The position numbers were made by a program, and so were the translations under genes. Positions 44,601 through 55,263 of a DNA stretch of 64,000 bases are shown in pieces. Numbering within the stretch: position 1 is the first letter of the stretch; every line of letters starts with the position of its first letter. The notes under the pieces are model-generated. The model was not told the DNA's origin and did not search any database. It saw nothing but the letters and a program-made list of their open reading frames with translations. Source of the DNA: Ypsolopha sequella (Eukaryota > Arthropoda > Insecta > Lepidoptera > Ypsolophidae); NCBI GenBank assembly GCA_934047225.1, contig OW203991.1, positions 4,836,001 to 4,900,000 on the forward strand, read 5' to 3'.

Positions 44601-44974
44601 TTACGGTTGAGTGTGAGAGGGATGGCAGGTTAGCATTTCTGGACGTCTTAATCATTCGTGGACTCAACGGTCGTTTGGCGCATACCGTTTACAGGAAGCT
44701 CACACACACGGATCATTACTTGAAAGCAGATTCTCATCACCACCCTTCTCACCTTGCGTCAGTGCCTCGTACTTTAATAAATCGAGCGTTGCGGTTATGT
44801 GACCCACAGTATGTGGATGCTGAATTTACCCACGTAAGACACGTACTGGAGGCCAATGGGTATAATTGGAGACAGAGTAACCGGCTTGCGACTCCATCAA
44901 CCCACCATCGTCCATCCGTTGTTGAGAGGGCTCCGATCTACTTTCCCAGTAATCTTGGACTCTTGAAATTTTAA
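44585..44974 (+). pseudogene. Penelope-like element RT C-terminal region
   Basis: FTVECERDGRLAFLDVLIIR, AHTVYRKLTHTDHYL, HPSHLASVPRTLINRALRLC, and HVRHVLEANGY: the Penelope RT thumb region. It is on the opposite strand to the C-terminus at 44221-44600 and abuts it, an inverted junction often generated by Penelope integration. Confidence 0.8.
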
Positions 44975-45044
44975 AATTAGTACATTGATTCCCGCTTGAT
45001 TTCACAAAAGTATTTTGTGCAACTGTAACATATTGTTATTATTA

Positions 45045-46345
45045 TTCAAAATTCTTTATTGCACAAATAAAAACATGTACATAGGCGAGCCTAGTGCTAG
45101 TTAGCATTTTTCCACCTTACCTTTGGCAATGTGGAACTTGTCAAGGGTAGTACTTCGATGAGAAAACAGTTTTATGAAAATGAAAAAAAAAATGAAAGAT
45201 ATTTATTTCTGTAACATGATGTTTTTACATAGTGGGCTGTGATAACCCTAGTAAGTTTATACAAACCTGTAACACGGTTACCACGCTCTTTTGCCAGTGG
45301 TTTTATATTACAAAATATAAATTAAAATTAAAGTAAGAGTTAACACAATTAAATAATTAATTATATATTGTTTAGTGTGGGAATGTGCGTGTGTATAGTC
45401 GTAATGTTTGGGTAGGAGAGAGGGTGTGTGTGTGTGTGTGTGTGAGTGAGAGAGAGCGTGAATGTGGTAGCTAATGTTTATATTGTAATTTAGAATGCAT
45501 ATATATAAATATGAACAAGAATGCCTGTTTATTACTCAGGAATCGTTATAAGTTCTTCAGTTTGTTCGTAATTATATTGTTAGATCCAGTTAATAAATAG
45601 TATTTTACATTCTGTAATCATCTTTGGGTAGATATGAAGTTGTTTATTGTTGACTTTATTATAAATGTAGGCTGACTGTCTATTATATTGTTTTGAAGCA
45701 AACTTAGTTTTAACTTTGTTAGTTTTTATTACTGAGAAGAATTTTCTCTTACTAAGAATTAGGGGATTAAAGGTAAGGGGCTTGTGCCTTTTTAAAATAC
45801 AGTTCAACATGTATAGTTGTCGAATAGTGAGGGCATTAGTGAGTTGGTATAATTGCTGAGTTGGAAATCTGAACTTTTTGAAGAACATGATTTTTAGTAA
45901 TGAGCGCTGGGCTCTTTCTAGAACTATGATGTTCGTTTTATAGGTACCTTCCCATGCAGGCAGACAGTATGTCATAACAGATTGGGCTAGCGCAATGTAG
46001 ATTTTGGTCAATAGAAGTGAGTCTGCAGTATGACGAAGATTTTTAAAAACCCACATAAGTTTTCTTACTCGGGTAGTTACTGCTGTAATTTGTTGGGTCC
46101 GTTTTAGGTTTTGGTCAATATGTATTCCAGGGTATTTCACGCTTGTTACCTTGTTAAGAACTAAACAATTGCAACCCAGAGATTTTGATGATGAGCATGT
46201 GTGAGCTTTAAGAAGTAGGCTCTTATCTGGTTGACTGGAGTTTGTGATAGAATAGGAAATATAGTTTATCTTAGTAATGTTCAAGGTAAGTAAATTTGAT
46301 TTTAACCATTTCGTAACTTTGTTTAGACCAGTTTCCGCTGTCAAG
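45045..46345 (-). mobile_element. LINE A, 3' part
   Basis: 254 open codons (46344-45580): LNKVTKWLKSNLLTLNITKINYISYSI, VTSVKYPGIHIDQNL, MTYCLPAWEGTYK, ERAQRSLLKIM, YMLNCILKRH. It is the RT palm/thumb and C-terminus that should follow YADD. A 530-bp 3' UTR ends in (ATT)n at 45045. LINE B separates it from the YADD part at 48094. Confidence 0.8.
45420..45455. repeat. (TG)n and (GA)n microsatellite
   Basis: gtgtgtgtgtgtgtgtgtg followed by agtgagagagagag, in the LINE A 3' UTR. Confidence 0.95.
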
Positions 46346-48093
46346 TATACATCTTACAAGTATACAAGTATCCAAGTACATTGATGTAAACCAGATACAT
46401 GCTGCTGAGATTGAATTGGCTTTGAAACGTCTTAGGGCTAGAAGTTCTATTGGTCCAGATGGTTTACTCCCATATTTGCTCAAAACCTATGTAGACCAAC
46501 TTAAGGTCCCGTTGGTATACATTTATAACCTTATTCTGACAACAGGTAAATATCCTGCAAAGTGGAAGATCTCACGCGTGACGCCGATTCCCAAAACATG
46601 GGACACTTCTTCAGTTGCCGAGTACAGACCCATAGCCAACTTATGTTCCCCAGCAAAAGTCTTCGAATCAATTGTGCACAAGAAGATTTATCCACAAGTA
46701 CAACCTTTTTTGAGTGACTCCCAGCACGGTTTTAGAAGTCATCGTTCTGTAGACACCAACCTTTTGACACTTGTTGACATGGTCTCAGGATTAATGGATG
46801 AGCGTGTGCAAGCGGATGTCATTTATTTGGACTTAAAAAAAGCGTTCGATAGAGTTGACAACGATGTACTTCTGAGAAAATTGTGCAATATTGGTTTATC
46901 TCCAAGACTTTTGCGATTTTTCGCAAATTATCTGAGTGACCGGAAACAGTACGTAAAACACGGTTGTTTCGAGTCGAAACCGTACTTGACGCGTTCAGGA
47001 GTGAGCCAAGGCTCTATTCTTGGTCCGCTTCTTTTTGTGATCATGATTAATGACCTCGATGCCGTGCTTCGTCATACTTCATGCCTTCTGTATGCAGATG
47101 ACCTAAAGTTAGTCAGGGGCATTAGTCAGGATTATGATAGCAAGTTGCTTCAAAACGATCTCAACGCCGTCTATCTTTGGAGCCTGGAAAACAAACTGCA
47201 TTTTAACACCGATAAGTGTTGTGTAATGTCTTATACACGATCCCCTCAGCCAAAACATTTTTATTACACTTTGGGTGAAGCGACTATTGCACGCGTTTAT
47301 TCGGTTAAGGATCTAGGTGTCACTTTTGATACTCGGCTCAATTTTCATGACCATGTGGTGAACCTAGCAGCAAATTGTTTTAGACGGCTAGGGTTCGTTA
47401 TGCGAAACTGCAGGGACTTGCAAGACCTGAAGACCATTCAGCTTCTCTTCACGTCGCTTGTTAGGACCAAGCTCGAGGCGAGTTCTGTGATATGGAACCC
47501 ATATGAGAGCACATACACTCTTATAGTAGAAAAGGTGCAAAAAGCTTTCCTACGTTACCTATATAAAAGAAAGTTCGGTTACTACCCTTTTATGTATCCC
47601 ACCCCTTTTCTCCTAGGTACTCTCAATTTGAACTCACTGGATGTCAGACGCAATACGGACTTATTGGTTCAGGTGTGCCGTATTTTGCGGGGTGACTCTG
47701 ACTGCCCCAAACTTGTGAACGCTGTAACCTCGCTTTTTGCAACCAAAAATTACAGTCGCGCGCGTAGTCACAAGCTGCTACACGAACCCACCGCTAGAAC
47801 CATGGCGCGACGTCGTTCTCCGCTTCCGCGCGCTCTGGAGGGCCTAAACACACTGCTGTCAGCAAATCCAACGTGTGATCTGTTTGCTGATAGTTTGATG
47901 AACGTGTTTCGTGAATGTCTGAGGTTATGTGAGAAAAATGCAAAAAAGAGTAGTATTGTGTAATTATTTGTTATTTGTATTTGTAAATAAATGTTATTCG
48001 TAAATTATTTTAGTAGGTATAGCGTATTGGATTTAAGTATCTGTAAAGCTGTACTGTAAATGTATTAAATAAATAAATAAAAATAAATAAATC
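46346..48093 (+). mobile_element. LINE B, 5'-truncated, inserted in LINE A
   Basis: Coding for the RT to C-terminus, with an AAATAAATAAAT tail at 48070-48093. It sits between the two halves of LINE A's RT domain, on the opposite strand. Confidence 0.8.
46365..47963 (+). CDS. LINE reverse transcriptase (intact frame)
   Basis: 532 open codons from IDVNQIHAAEIELALKRL; the first ATG is 46416. RT motifs in order: SSIGPDGLLPYLLK (fingers), VTPIPK, YRPIANLCSPAKVFE, QHGFRSHRS, VIYLDLKKAFDRV (catalytic Asp), SGVSQGSILGPLLF, CLLYADDLKLV (YADD), VKDLGVTFD, then the post-RT region with QKAFLRYLYKRKFGYYPF. It copies its RNA at the nicked target. EN and ORF1 are absent and nothing supplies a start, so the copy is dead-on-arrival, yet the frame has no stop or shift, which points to a recent insertion. 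Group: CR1/Jockey superclade, clade not fixed. Confidence 0.88.
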   Translation, partial: QVSKYIDVNQIHAAEIELALKRLRARSSIGPDGLLPYLLKTYVDQLKVPLVYIYNLILTTGKYPAKWKISRVTPIPKTWDTSSVAEYRPIANLCSPAKVFESIVHKKIYPQVQPFLSDSQHGFRSHRSVDTNLLTLVDMVSGLMDERVQADVIYLDLKKAFDRVDNDVLLRKLCNIGLSPRLLRFFANYLSDRKQYVKHGCFESKPYLTRSGVSQGSILGPLLFVIMINDLDAVLRHTSCLLYADDLKLVRGISQDYDSKLLQNDLNAVYLWSLENKLHFNTDKCCVMSYTRSPQPKHFYYTLGEATIARVYSVKDLGVTFDTRLNFHDHVVNLAANCFRRLGFVMRNCRDLQDLKTIQLLFTSLVRTKLEASSVIWNPYESTYTLIVEKVQKAFLRYLYKRKFGYYPFMYPTPFLLGTLNLNSLDVRRNTDLLVQVCRILRGDSDCPKLVNAVTSLFATKNYSRARSHKLLHEPTARTMARRRSPLPRALEGLNTLLSANPTCDLFADSLMNVFRECLRLCEKNAKKSSIV

Positions 48094-49440
48094 TGACCAG
48101 GAACTACCGTAGAACAACAAAGCAGTGTCATCAGCATAGGAAAACACTTGACTGCCTTTAAGTTGCATTTCACAAAGGTCATTAATATAAATAAGAAACA
48201 GGGTAGGTCCAAGGACACTACCCTGAGGAACTCCATAAGTGGATGTTGATATTTCATCACTGTAAATATTGTCTGTTAATTTGACCTGTTGAGTTCTATC
48301 ATTTAAATAGTCCGAAAGTAAATCTAAGAAGATTTACTAATCTAAATCTAAGATTTTTTCTAGTTTTCTAAGAAGTATTGGGATTGAGACTGTATCAAAG
48401 GCCTTTTTTAGGTCCAAAAAGATATTAATACATTTTTGACCTTGGTCCAATTTCTCGACAGTAAGTTTAGATAGATTAATAACTGCATCTTCTGTGCTTT
48501 TTCCTTCTCTAAATCCAAACTGAGCTGGTGAGAGTATATCGGAATACTTTAAGAAGCTTACTAGTCGCTTGTTTACCGCTTTTTCTAAGATTTTGAAATG
48601 ATAGTGAGCACTGATATCGGTCTATAGTTTGACACTTCATGTTTATTTCCGTTTTCATAAATAGGGTGAATGATCGATCTTTTCAAAAATTTAGGAAATT
48701 TCCCTTGTTTAAAACTTATGTTACATAGGTGACAGAAAATGGGGATAAGGATATTTTTTGCCATTTTAATAAATTTAGTAGGTATGTTATCCCAACCAGC
48801 ACCTGAATGTGTTTTAAGATTATAAATTATATCCTGAATTTCCAAGAAGTCAGTGTCAAAAACACCTATAGACGAAGTTTTTGATGGGAGTGAAGCAATG
48901 TATTCATCAGTATCACTAGTATCTGTATTTTTTGTTATATCCTCCGCGAGGGATCTTCCAACGTCAGCAAAGTATTTATTTATAGTATTAGCCGAATTTG
49001 ATTTGGTTTTGTTAAGGTTACAAATATATTTTATCGTTTTCCATAGGGTTCTTGAGTCATCTTTCGAGTTTCTTAGTAATTCACGTTCGTGTTTTCTTTT
49101 AAGTTTCTTTATTAGATTGTTCAGATCTACGGTATGTTATTTTCAAAATTTCATTTGTTTCGTCTTGCCGTATTTTTAATTGTAAATTGTTTCTATGTCT
49201 AATACATCTGAGAATGCCAGGAGTAATCCATGGTTTATTGGTTCTTTTACTTTTTGGGATGCTTTTAGTCTTTGTATTTGCTGTGATGGCTTTCGTGATT
49301 GAATTAATTAATGTTTCAGTTATCACGTTTGGTTCTTCAACCATTAACAAATCAGATAGGTTTTCTTTTTCGAGTGTAGTTAACGCTGAGCCATAGTCCG
49401 TTATTTGTTTTGACTTCACTGAGTGATACTGTTTGCGCTT
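48094..49440 (-). mobile_element. LINE A, 5' part (EN-RT linker and RT core)
   Basis: Minus strand: NKPWITPGILRCIRHRNNLQ and KIRQDETNEIL (49260-49120), EIQDIIYNLKTHSGAGWDNIP, LKRSIIHPIYE, YRPISVL (48840-48590), then degraded frames to [20 protein letters not shown] and YADDTALLF (48250-48110). It stops at the LINE B tail; the rest is at 45045-46345. 5'-truncated near 49440. Confidence 0.8.
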
Positions 49441-49937
49441 TTTTTTTTAATAAAATTAATTTTAACTATAAATATTATAAAATATATAAATAGGTAACTT
49501 ATAATAAAATACATATACCTACTACCTCTATATCCTAATAATACATACACTGATACATATATATACATATATATATAAACAAATAGTATTTACGGGAGGT
49601 TAAACAAAGAGAAACAAACCTTAAACACGTATTTTGGTTTATTAGAGTTAACCCATTTGTTTATTCTGTAGATCAAGGTAATGTTGATATACCTTGTTTT
49701 TAAGAGTAGTCACAGATGTATCCTCGCGTATATGAAGTGGTCTTCCTCTAATTTTTATTCCAAAGTCGAATTGCTGACACATTGTTTACGATCCGTTGTG
49801 ACTAATTCTCAATAAAATTATATTTTGGCATTTTCTTCTACATTTTTCATAAAAAGCAACAGGCTGACACGAAAAAAAAACGTCACAAACTTTGCCTTCC
49901 GAGTCTTCCGACATAGCTTTGTTTGAATCAAAACTTT
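49441..49937. other. AT-rich non-coding stretch
   Basis: Poly-T and TATA-type simple repeats. From 49785 onward it is homologous, inverted, to 59040-59200. Confidence 0.4.
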
Positions 49938-51325
49938 TTATTGAGAATTTGTCGTGCCACCATAACGACACTTTGACCAATAAGCTTTTTTCACGGAGAC
50001 ACAATATAAGAAGCCAGATAAAACGGCTTTGAATGGTTTGGTAAAAATGTACATTACGGGATGGATTGTAGGGGGTAGGAGGGGTATGAGGGAAGGGGGA
50101 AGGGAAGGGCTACCCCCTGGTACCCCTTCCCTTTGTAGCAAACCCATGGTTTTTGAGATATTCATGGTTGAAGTTTGAGGTTATGTATGTGATAATAGTT
50201 TCAGTTTCAGTTTATTTATTCTTCAAACAATTTACATTGTATACCTCGATAGAGCGGGGGGATATTAGGGAGAAGAGAGCAAGGGGATAATACTTTGCGG
50301 GTTCATCCATCAATTTGATTCCTCCCCCCCCCCTTCTATCGAGATATTTTGGACTGTTTGAACCTATCAGTACAGAAGTCACCTATTTTGACACAAATTC
50401 CTTTCTGCATCGGCTCTGGCGCTACGGGAAGTGCAGCCGCTTCGCCCTTGCGTAACAAAGCAAAGGCACCCATGCTCACCTCCGCAGTTTCGGCTTACTG
50501 GTCACCGACCAGCCTCAGCCGCTATGACTCGCATGGTTACCTATGCTTTATTACTGCGGGCGGGGGCTGCCCTCCCTCCACACCTCCGGCTTTTCATAAA
50601 CACTCTAGGGTTAGTAGCCACAATACTGTATAGAGTCGGGGTGCACTAAGTCGGTTTTTGAACAGTAAACTGTACAAAAGTCGATTTTTAGCCATGGTAG
50701 TCACACGTTTGTTAGACAGGAGTACGTAAAACGGTCTCGACCGCAAAAGCAACAAACGACAACTCAATTATATTCCTTGCGACAACTAATCAACGCGACA
50801 CGTCGCTAAAACAAAATGGCGTCGTTTTGCGTTTCGTTTTAGCACAGCAGAAACACAATTTTTCTTTTTAAATGTCGTTAAATTAATAATCTTTATAATA
50901 ATTTTCACGTTAATATACAAATTTTTAAGTTTGCAATAGAAACCAAAACCTATTGAATGTGAATGAAAACATAATTAAGATAAAACTCGTCACATGTGGT
51001 TGTATGGACTCAACTTTTGCATAAAGAAACGCAATTGACATGTCAAAAGTGATGGTCGTAAGTCTTAACGAAAATTTTATTGTCAACTTTTAATAATTTA
51101 TTTCTCGAAAACTACGCATATGCTACAAAAAATAATTTGGTGAAAGACTTCTTATATCATCTACTTTCTATAAAAAAATTACGAAAGCCAAGACTAGCGT
51201 CCCGTAATGTACATTTTATCCATTGATTCTTCCTCACCAATTTTCCATGAAAACACTGATGATGTTGAAATTAACAAAAACAACAGAATGAACAAAAGGC
51301 AGGAACTGATGAGGAGCAGCTTCAT
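49938..51325 (-). CDS. secreted small protein or diverged SPH, split by a TE
   Basis: ATG at 51325 (minus). MKLLLISSCLLFILLFLL is a textbook signal peptide, then VFSWKIGEEESMDKM. The frame enters a 1.15-kb TE at 51207 and, on its far side (from 50054), continues in phase through PFKAVLSGFLYCVSVKK to a stop at 49938. Removing the TE and one copy of TGTACA leaves one open frame of about 78 codons. Beyond, another frame reads GKVCDVFFSCQPVAFYEKC, so a frameshift may have cut the protein short. The paralogue at 58885 has FLYCVTVKKDFTGGCL; the GGxL-like block loosely recalls CGGSLI of S1 proteases. Relation to SPHs is an inference. Confidence 0.5.
50055..51207. mobile_element. 1.15-kb TIR element with 6-bp target duplication
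   Basis: TIR ttacggga/tcccgtaa; TGTACA at 50049-50054 and 51208-51213. It interrupts the signal-peptide ORF. Inside: a G-rich/C-rich hairpin (50070-50130), a LINE-like tail (50200-50225) and the 320-bp repeat of 50338-50660. Confidence 0.75.
50338..50660 (+). repeat. 320-bp dispersed repeat, copy 1
   Basis: 'tatcagtacagaagtcac', 'ggaagtgcagccgcttcgcc', 'cttgcgtaacaaagc' and 'actgtatagagtcggggtgc'. Copies at 51793-52090 and 60895-61165. Not coding. Confidence 0.8.
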
Positions 51326-51570
51326 GTTGCTGTTGGTGACAAGCAATACGTAAATAAATTAGTTTATTTTTCGCTGAACAATACCAAACCAAAAAAATAC
51401 CAATAATACCAAACTGTACAAGTGTACATGTCAGAAAAGGAAAACGGCGAGGAAGACCTTACAGAGCAAGAGCGGAAGATATGTAATAGAAATAACTGGT
51501 CGGGCAGCAATTCTCTAGACTTCACTGACATTCTATAGACTTCACTGACAAAGTGGTAGGGTTTGTTATA

Positions 51571-51700
51571 AACCTTAGGAAGTGTCTAGCCTGCCACCAG
51601 TGGCCGTTTAGCAAAATAATATAAATTGCCACTTGCGGCAGAATAACAAAAATAATTATTCTACCACAAGTTTATGATTATTGAAATGTACTTCCTAACG
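51571..51700. repeat. inverted-duplication arm, left
   Basis: Reverse complement of 53343-53480 ('agtgtctagcctgccaccag', 'taattattctaccacaagtt'). Confidence 0.9.
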
Positions 51701-51792
51701 TTAACTAGGTAAGGTACAATATTCAATGCACGTTGGTTGAACGTAGTGAGTATAGCTACTGGTGGCTGAATAGCAGAAACGACTATCCTGCC

Positions 51793-52090
51793 GCAAGTTA
51801 ATTTATGGGCCATTTGAACTTATCAATACTGAAGTATTTTTATGACACAACTTCATTTCCGCATCGGCTACAGCGCTGCGGGAAGTGCAGCCCCTTTGCC
51901 CTTGCGTAACAAAGGTCAGGCACCCACGTGAGCCGTAGTGGCTGAGGCTAGTGGCTAAAGGCGACCAACAAGCCGAAGCTGCGAAGGCGAGCGAGGGCTG
52001 CCCTCCCTTCGCGCCTTCGGCTTTTTATATACACTCTAGGGGTAGTAGCCAAAAGACTGTTTAGAGGCGGGGTTTGCTGAATCAGTCTTG
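51793..52090 (+). repeat. 320-bp dispersed repeat, copy 2
   Basis: Same sentences as 50338-50660, with an extra hairpin (cgaaggcgagcg ... cgcgccttcg) at 51985-52020. Confidence 0.8.
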
Positions 52091-52434
52091 CCCTTCTTCT
52101 TAGCAAGACTAATCGAATGGGCGGAGCTATAGCTTGACCGTCCTAAAGTTGGCCTTTCCTATTTTTGCGGGACGCAAGGGGGCGGGTGCGTGCGGTTACA
52201 CACGGTATTTCCACGTCATGATGTGTCATGTCATGATTTAAGAAATATGACGACGGTGTGAGAGTTTGATAATAAATAGTAAACGTATACATACACTGAA
52301 ACACAATATATACCCATTATATTTTTAAATATACACGATAAAAAGAACAATGGAAATTGGTATTGAACCTTTTGGTAAGACATTAAGAATGATTTGTTTC
52401 AGAAAATCATCTTCCAAGGAGGTAAAAAAATAAA

Positions 52435-52645
52435 AAAGATCGGCCAAGTGCGAGTCGGACTCGCGCACGAAGGGTTCCGTACGATTATCTATAAAAACGT
52501 AAAAAAAAAAACATTTCTGTTGTATGGGAGCCCCCTTAAATATTTATTTTATTGTGTTTTTTAGTATTTGTTATAGCAACAACAGAAATACATCATCTGT
52601 GAAAATTTCAACTTTGGGTACGGAACACTAAAAAAGGTCTCACAA
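52435..52645 (+). repeat. 'gtgcgagtcggactcgc' repeat, short form
   Basis: cggccaagtgcgagtcggac at 52441, gaagggttccgtac at 52468, ending tacggaacactaaaaa at 52619. The compact ~200-bp version of the family also seen at 6446 and 9890. Confidence 0.75.
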
Positions 52646-53274
52646 ATAAAATTACAAGATACTATTTTTTGCCCATGTCCCATAAATTATTACTTGCCAT
52701 CTCCTCCTTCTTTTTTCTTTTTAAAATAGTTTGCTACATTTAATAATATTATTTTTGCTTGATGGTTTAACTTTTTATCACGCAGAGTCGGTAAACCCAT
52801 GTTTACATAATGTATGGCAAGCACATAGCTTTATTTAAAAACAAAGCGTCGCTTAGCAACGAAACGGATACTGAAATGCCTTGTGTATCCGTGCGCACAT
52901 GCGCGTGCAAACTCGCTGGGTACTTACTCGTAACTCGTAACAAAATGTTCAACCCATGACTCATAAGTACTCACAACCAAAAATAATTATTCCGTTTCTA
53001 ACTTCGACTAAATTCGTTCCGATCTCTACACATTTCGGCTGATTGAGATAGTAATGATAGCAAAAAAAATCTAAAATATTTATCAATTATTTATTTTTGT
53101 GTTTTCTTATTAAACTTAGAATGGGAATCACAAAAAATTCAAAAATTAAAAATTCACATACAGGTATCTATTACCGATATTGCAGTCTGGATAAATTACC
53201 CAATAATGTTAGGCAATAAAATGAACACGCCACAAAATTTTCGAGGGTTGAAAGTCGTGGATCGAGATTGGAAG
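52646..53274. other. non-coding centre of the inverted duplication
   Basis: AT-rich; no gene recognised. Confidence 0.35.
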
Positions 53275-53480
53275 CACCCAGCGTGTTCCCCCTCCTACGT
53301 CCCGCGAACCTGGGAAAGGCCAACTTTACGGCGGTCAAGGTATAGGCATATATTTACATTTCAATAATCATAAACTTGTGGTAGAATAATTATTTTTGTT
53401 ATTCTGCTGCTAGTGGCAGAATATGTTATCTTGCGAAACGGCCGCTGGTGGCAGGCTAGACACTTTCTAAACCTTAATGT
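53275..53480. repeat. inverted-duplication arm, right
   Basis: 53343-53480 mirrors 51571-51700 and 53275-53345 mirrors 52133-52200 ('taaagttggcctttcc'). Confidence 0.88.
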
Positions 53481-53708
53481 GAATTATGCAAACGCTAAAT
53501 GCACAACTAAGAACCTCAGAACATTTAAATAGAATAGAACATTTAAATATTTACTGCAGCTGGAGTTTCAGTGGTGCCTGCAAAATTATTTAGATTATAG
53601 CGGGCAGTTTTAACTTTTTGGATAATAAACACTTTTCTATCAATTTGTGCGGGTACAATTTCTAGCATATACATTTTGGTATTATATACACGAAAAATTA
53701 TACTTATT

Positions 53709-55249
53709 TGTAGCATTGCAAATTTTGTAGGGTTGGTTATCACAAAAAGTTACGCGTCGTAGTTTTGCTTGATGTTAAATTTCGGTTTACCCTCTTAATT
53801 AGACATGAAGTTGCTCGCGTGACTGCTGCATTGCCCGAGGTTTTTTCTCGTTCATTTGTCGGCCGGAGTTATTGATGTCAACTTGTGTTGAGTGTTTCCT
53901 GATTTTATGGCGTTCAACGGCGGAGGAAAATGGCGGATGTGTCAACAGGAGTTGTGTTTTTAATATACTAGGTGGGTTTTGTGTTTAAATTTGGGTTATT
54001 CATTTGTGTGGAATAGTTCTATAATATTGTTTTTGTATTTCAGGAAAATTATACATTTGCTTTCGGATGATTTAGAAAAGGAATTTTTTCGTCGGGTTGG
54101 TGGGAGTTCTGACTATCGTCAGATCATGGTATGTATTGCTTTCTTTGTATTTTGAGTCACCGGAATTTTGTTCTCATTGTTCCGTGTGGTAAAGGTTTTA
54201 ATATTGTCTTTTCTCTTCTACTTCCAGGGTGTTTTCAAGATGTTTTCAAGATGTTTTCAAGATGTTTTCAAGATCTTCATGTTTTCGAGATTTACCAGAT
54301 TTTTCAAGTTTGAAGTTGTATTGCCTCGTTGGTGATTATTCGGCTGGCAGAGGAATGATCGCCGCGTGGTGTACGCAGTAAGCAGTTCCTTTGTCTGCGT
54401 GGACGAGGATCGTTGACCTTGAAGGGGGCAGCGGACGGCGTGTCATTTCCGTGGTGTTTATTGGAAAAATTCAAGTAGGTGTTGGAATTTTTACTTTTAT
54501 CCACACACAATTAAGATACCTAGGACGGTATGTTTTCAGGACACTTAGTTATGTGTCCTATTAGTAACCAAGGGTAAATTCTTCTTCCTGTTTCACCGAA
54601 TAATCCAAACCGTAAAATTTTATGTTCAGTAATATTTTTTTTCCCTGGTAGAACTGAATGGTGTACCAGACGATTTGGTTTAAAGAGTATGTACGACAAA
54701 TATTTATTGTTTGTAGGATCTACGGCTCCCCTGAGCTAGATTTATTTTTGGAAATTAATTCCCTTGTATGTTTTCAAGTATTGTTACCCTTAAAGTTTTT
54801 TTAATGTAATTCCACAAGTTTCCATGTAATCTAGTTACCTGTGGTTAAGGCGGTAACAAACACATCTAGTTATCACTTAAATGTTTATTTTTTTTGTCTT
54901 GGCAATACTAATTCCAATGTTATATTACTACCTGATGTTAAGGCGGTCCCTGACACAACTTTTTAAAGGTATTTAAGGTTTAGTAATGTCTTGGCAAGAT
55001 ATATGTCAAATGAAGGTCTTGGCCAAAAGCTTGTAACTAAGTATAATTTTTCTGTAACACCTTTGGCTTGTGGAATTGACGTTTTGTTTTGTGATAAAGT
55101 TAAATACAATTAATTGTAAAGTACCACGAAGTTTTCTTCAGAACCTTTTACCAACGATTAGGTTACAATTAGGTCCCTGTTTAATTTTATCTTGTTCAGT
55201 TGCATGACCGGTGGAAAGACCGGGTACCTGCCGGTCGTGTCTTCTGACA
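53709..55249 (+). repeat. 5' LTR
   Basis: Opens TGTAGCATTGC, closes TCTGACA. Four tandem 'atgttttcaag' units near 54234 (three in the 3' LTR). Contains aaaatggcgg (53927), which matches the YY1/Pho site, and exon-like parts with 'gtatttcag' (54035) and 'atggtatgt' (54126) splice signals. Confidence 0.93.
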
Positions 55250-55250
55250 A

Positions 55251-55263
55251 TGGCGCCCTTACG
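55251..55263 (+). other. primer-binding site of the LTR element
   Basis: tggcgcccttacg, one base after the 5' LTR. TGGCGCC is the usual start of a tRNA-primed minus-strand binding site; the tRNA was not determined. Confidence 0.7.

Noticed and set aside
50349..50649. Two overlapping ORFs in the 320-bp repeat
   Set aside because: Not kept open in the other two copies.
53543..53743. Minus-strand 66-codon ORF before the 5' LTR
   Set aside because: Coding-like texture but no family match, runs into the LTR, and has no partner in the other arm of the inverted duplication.
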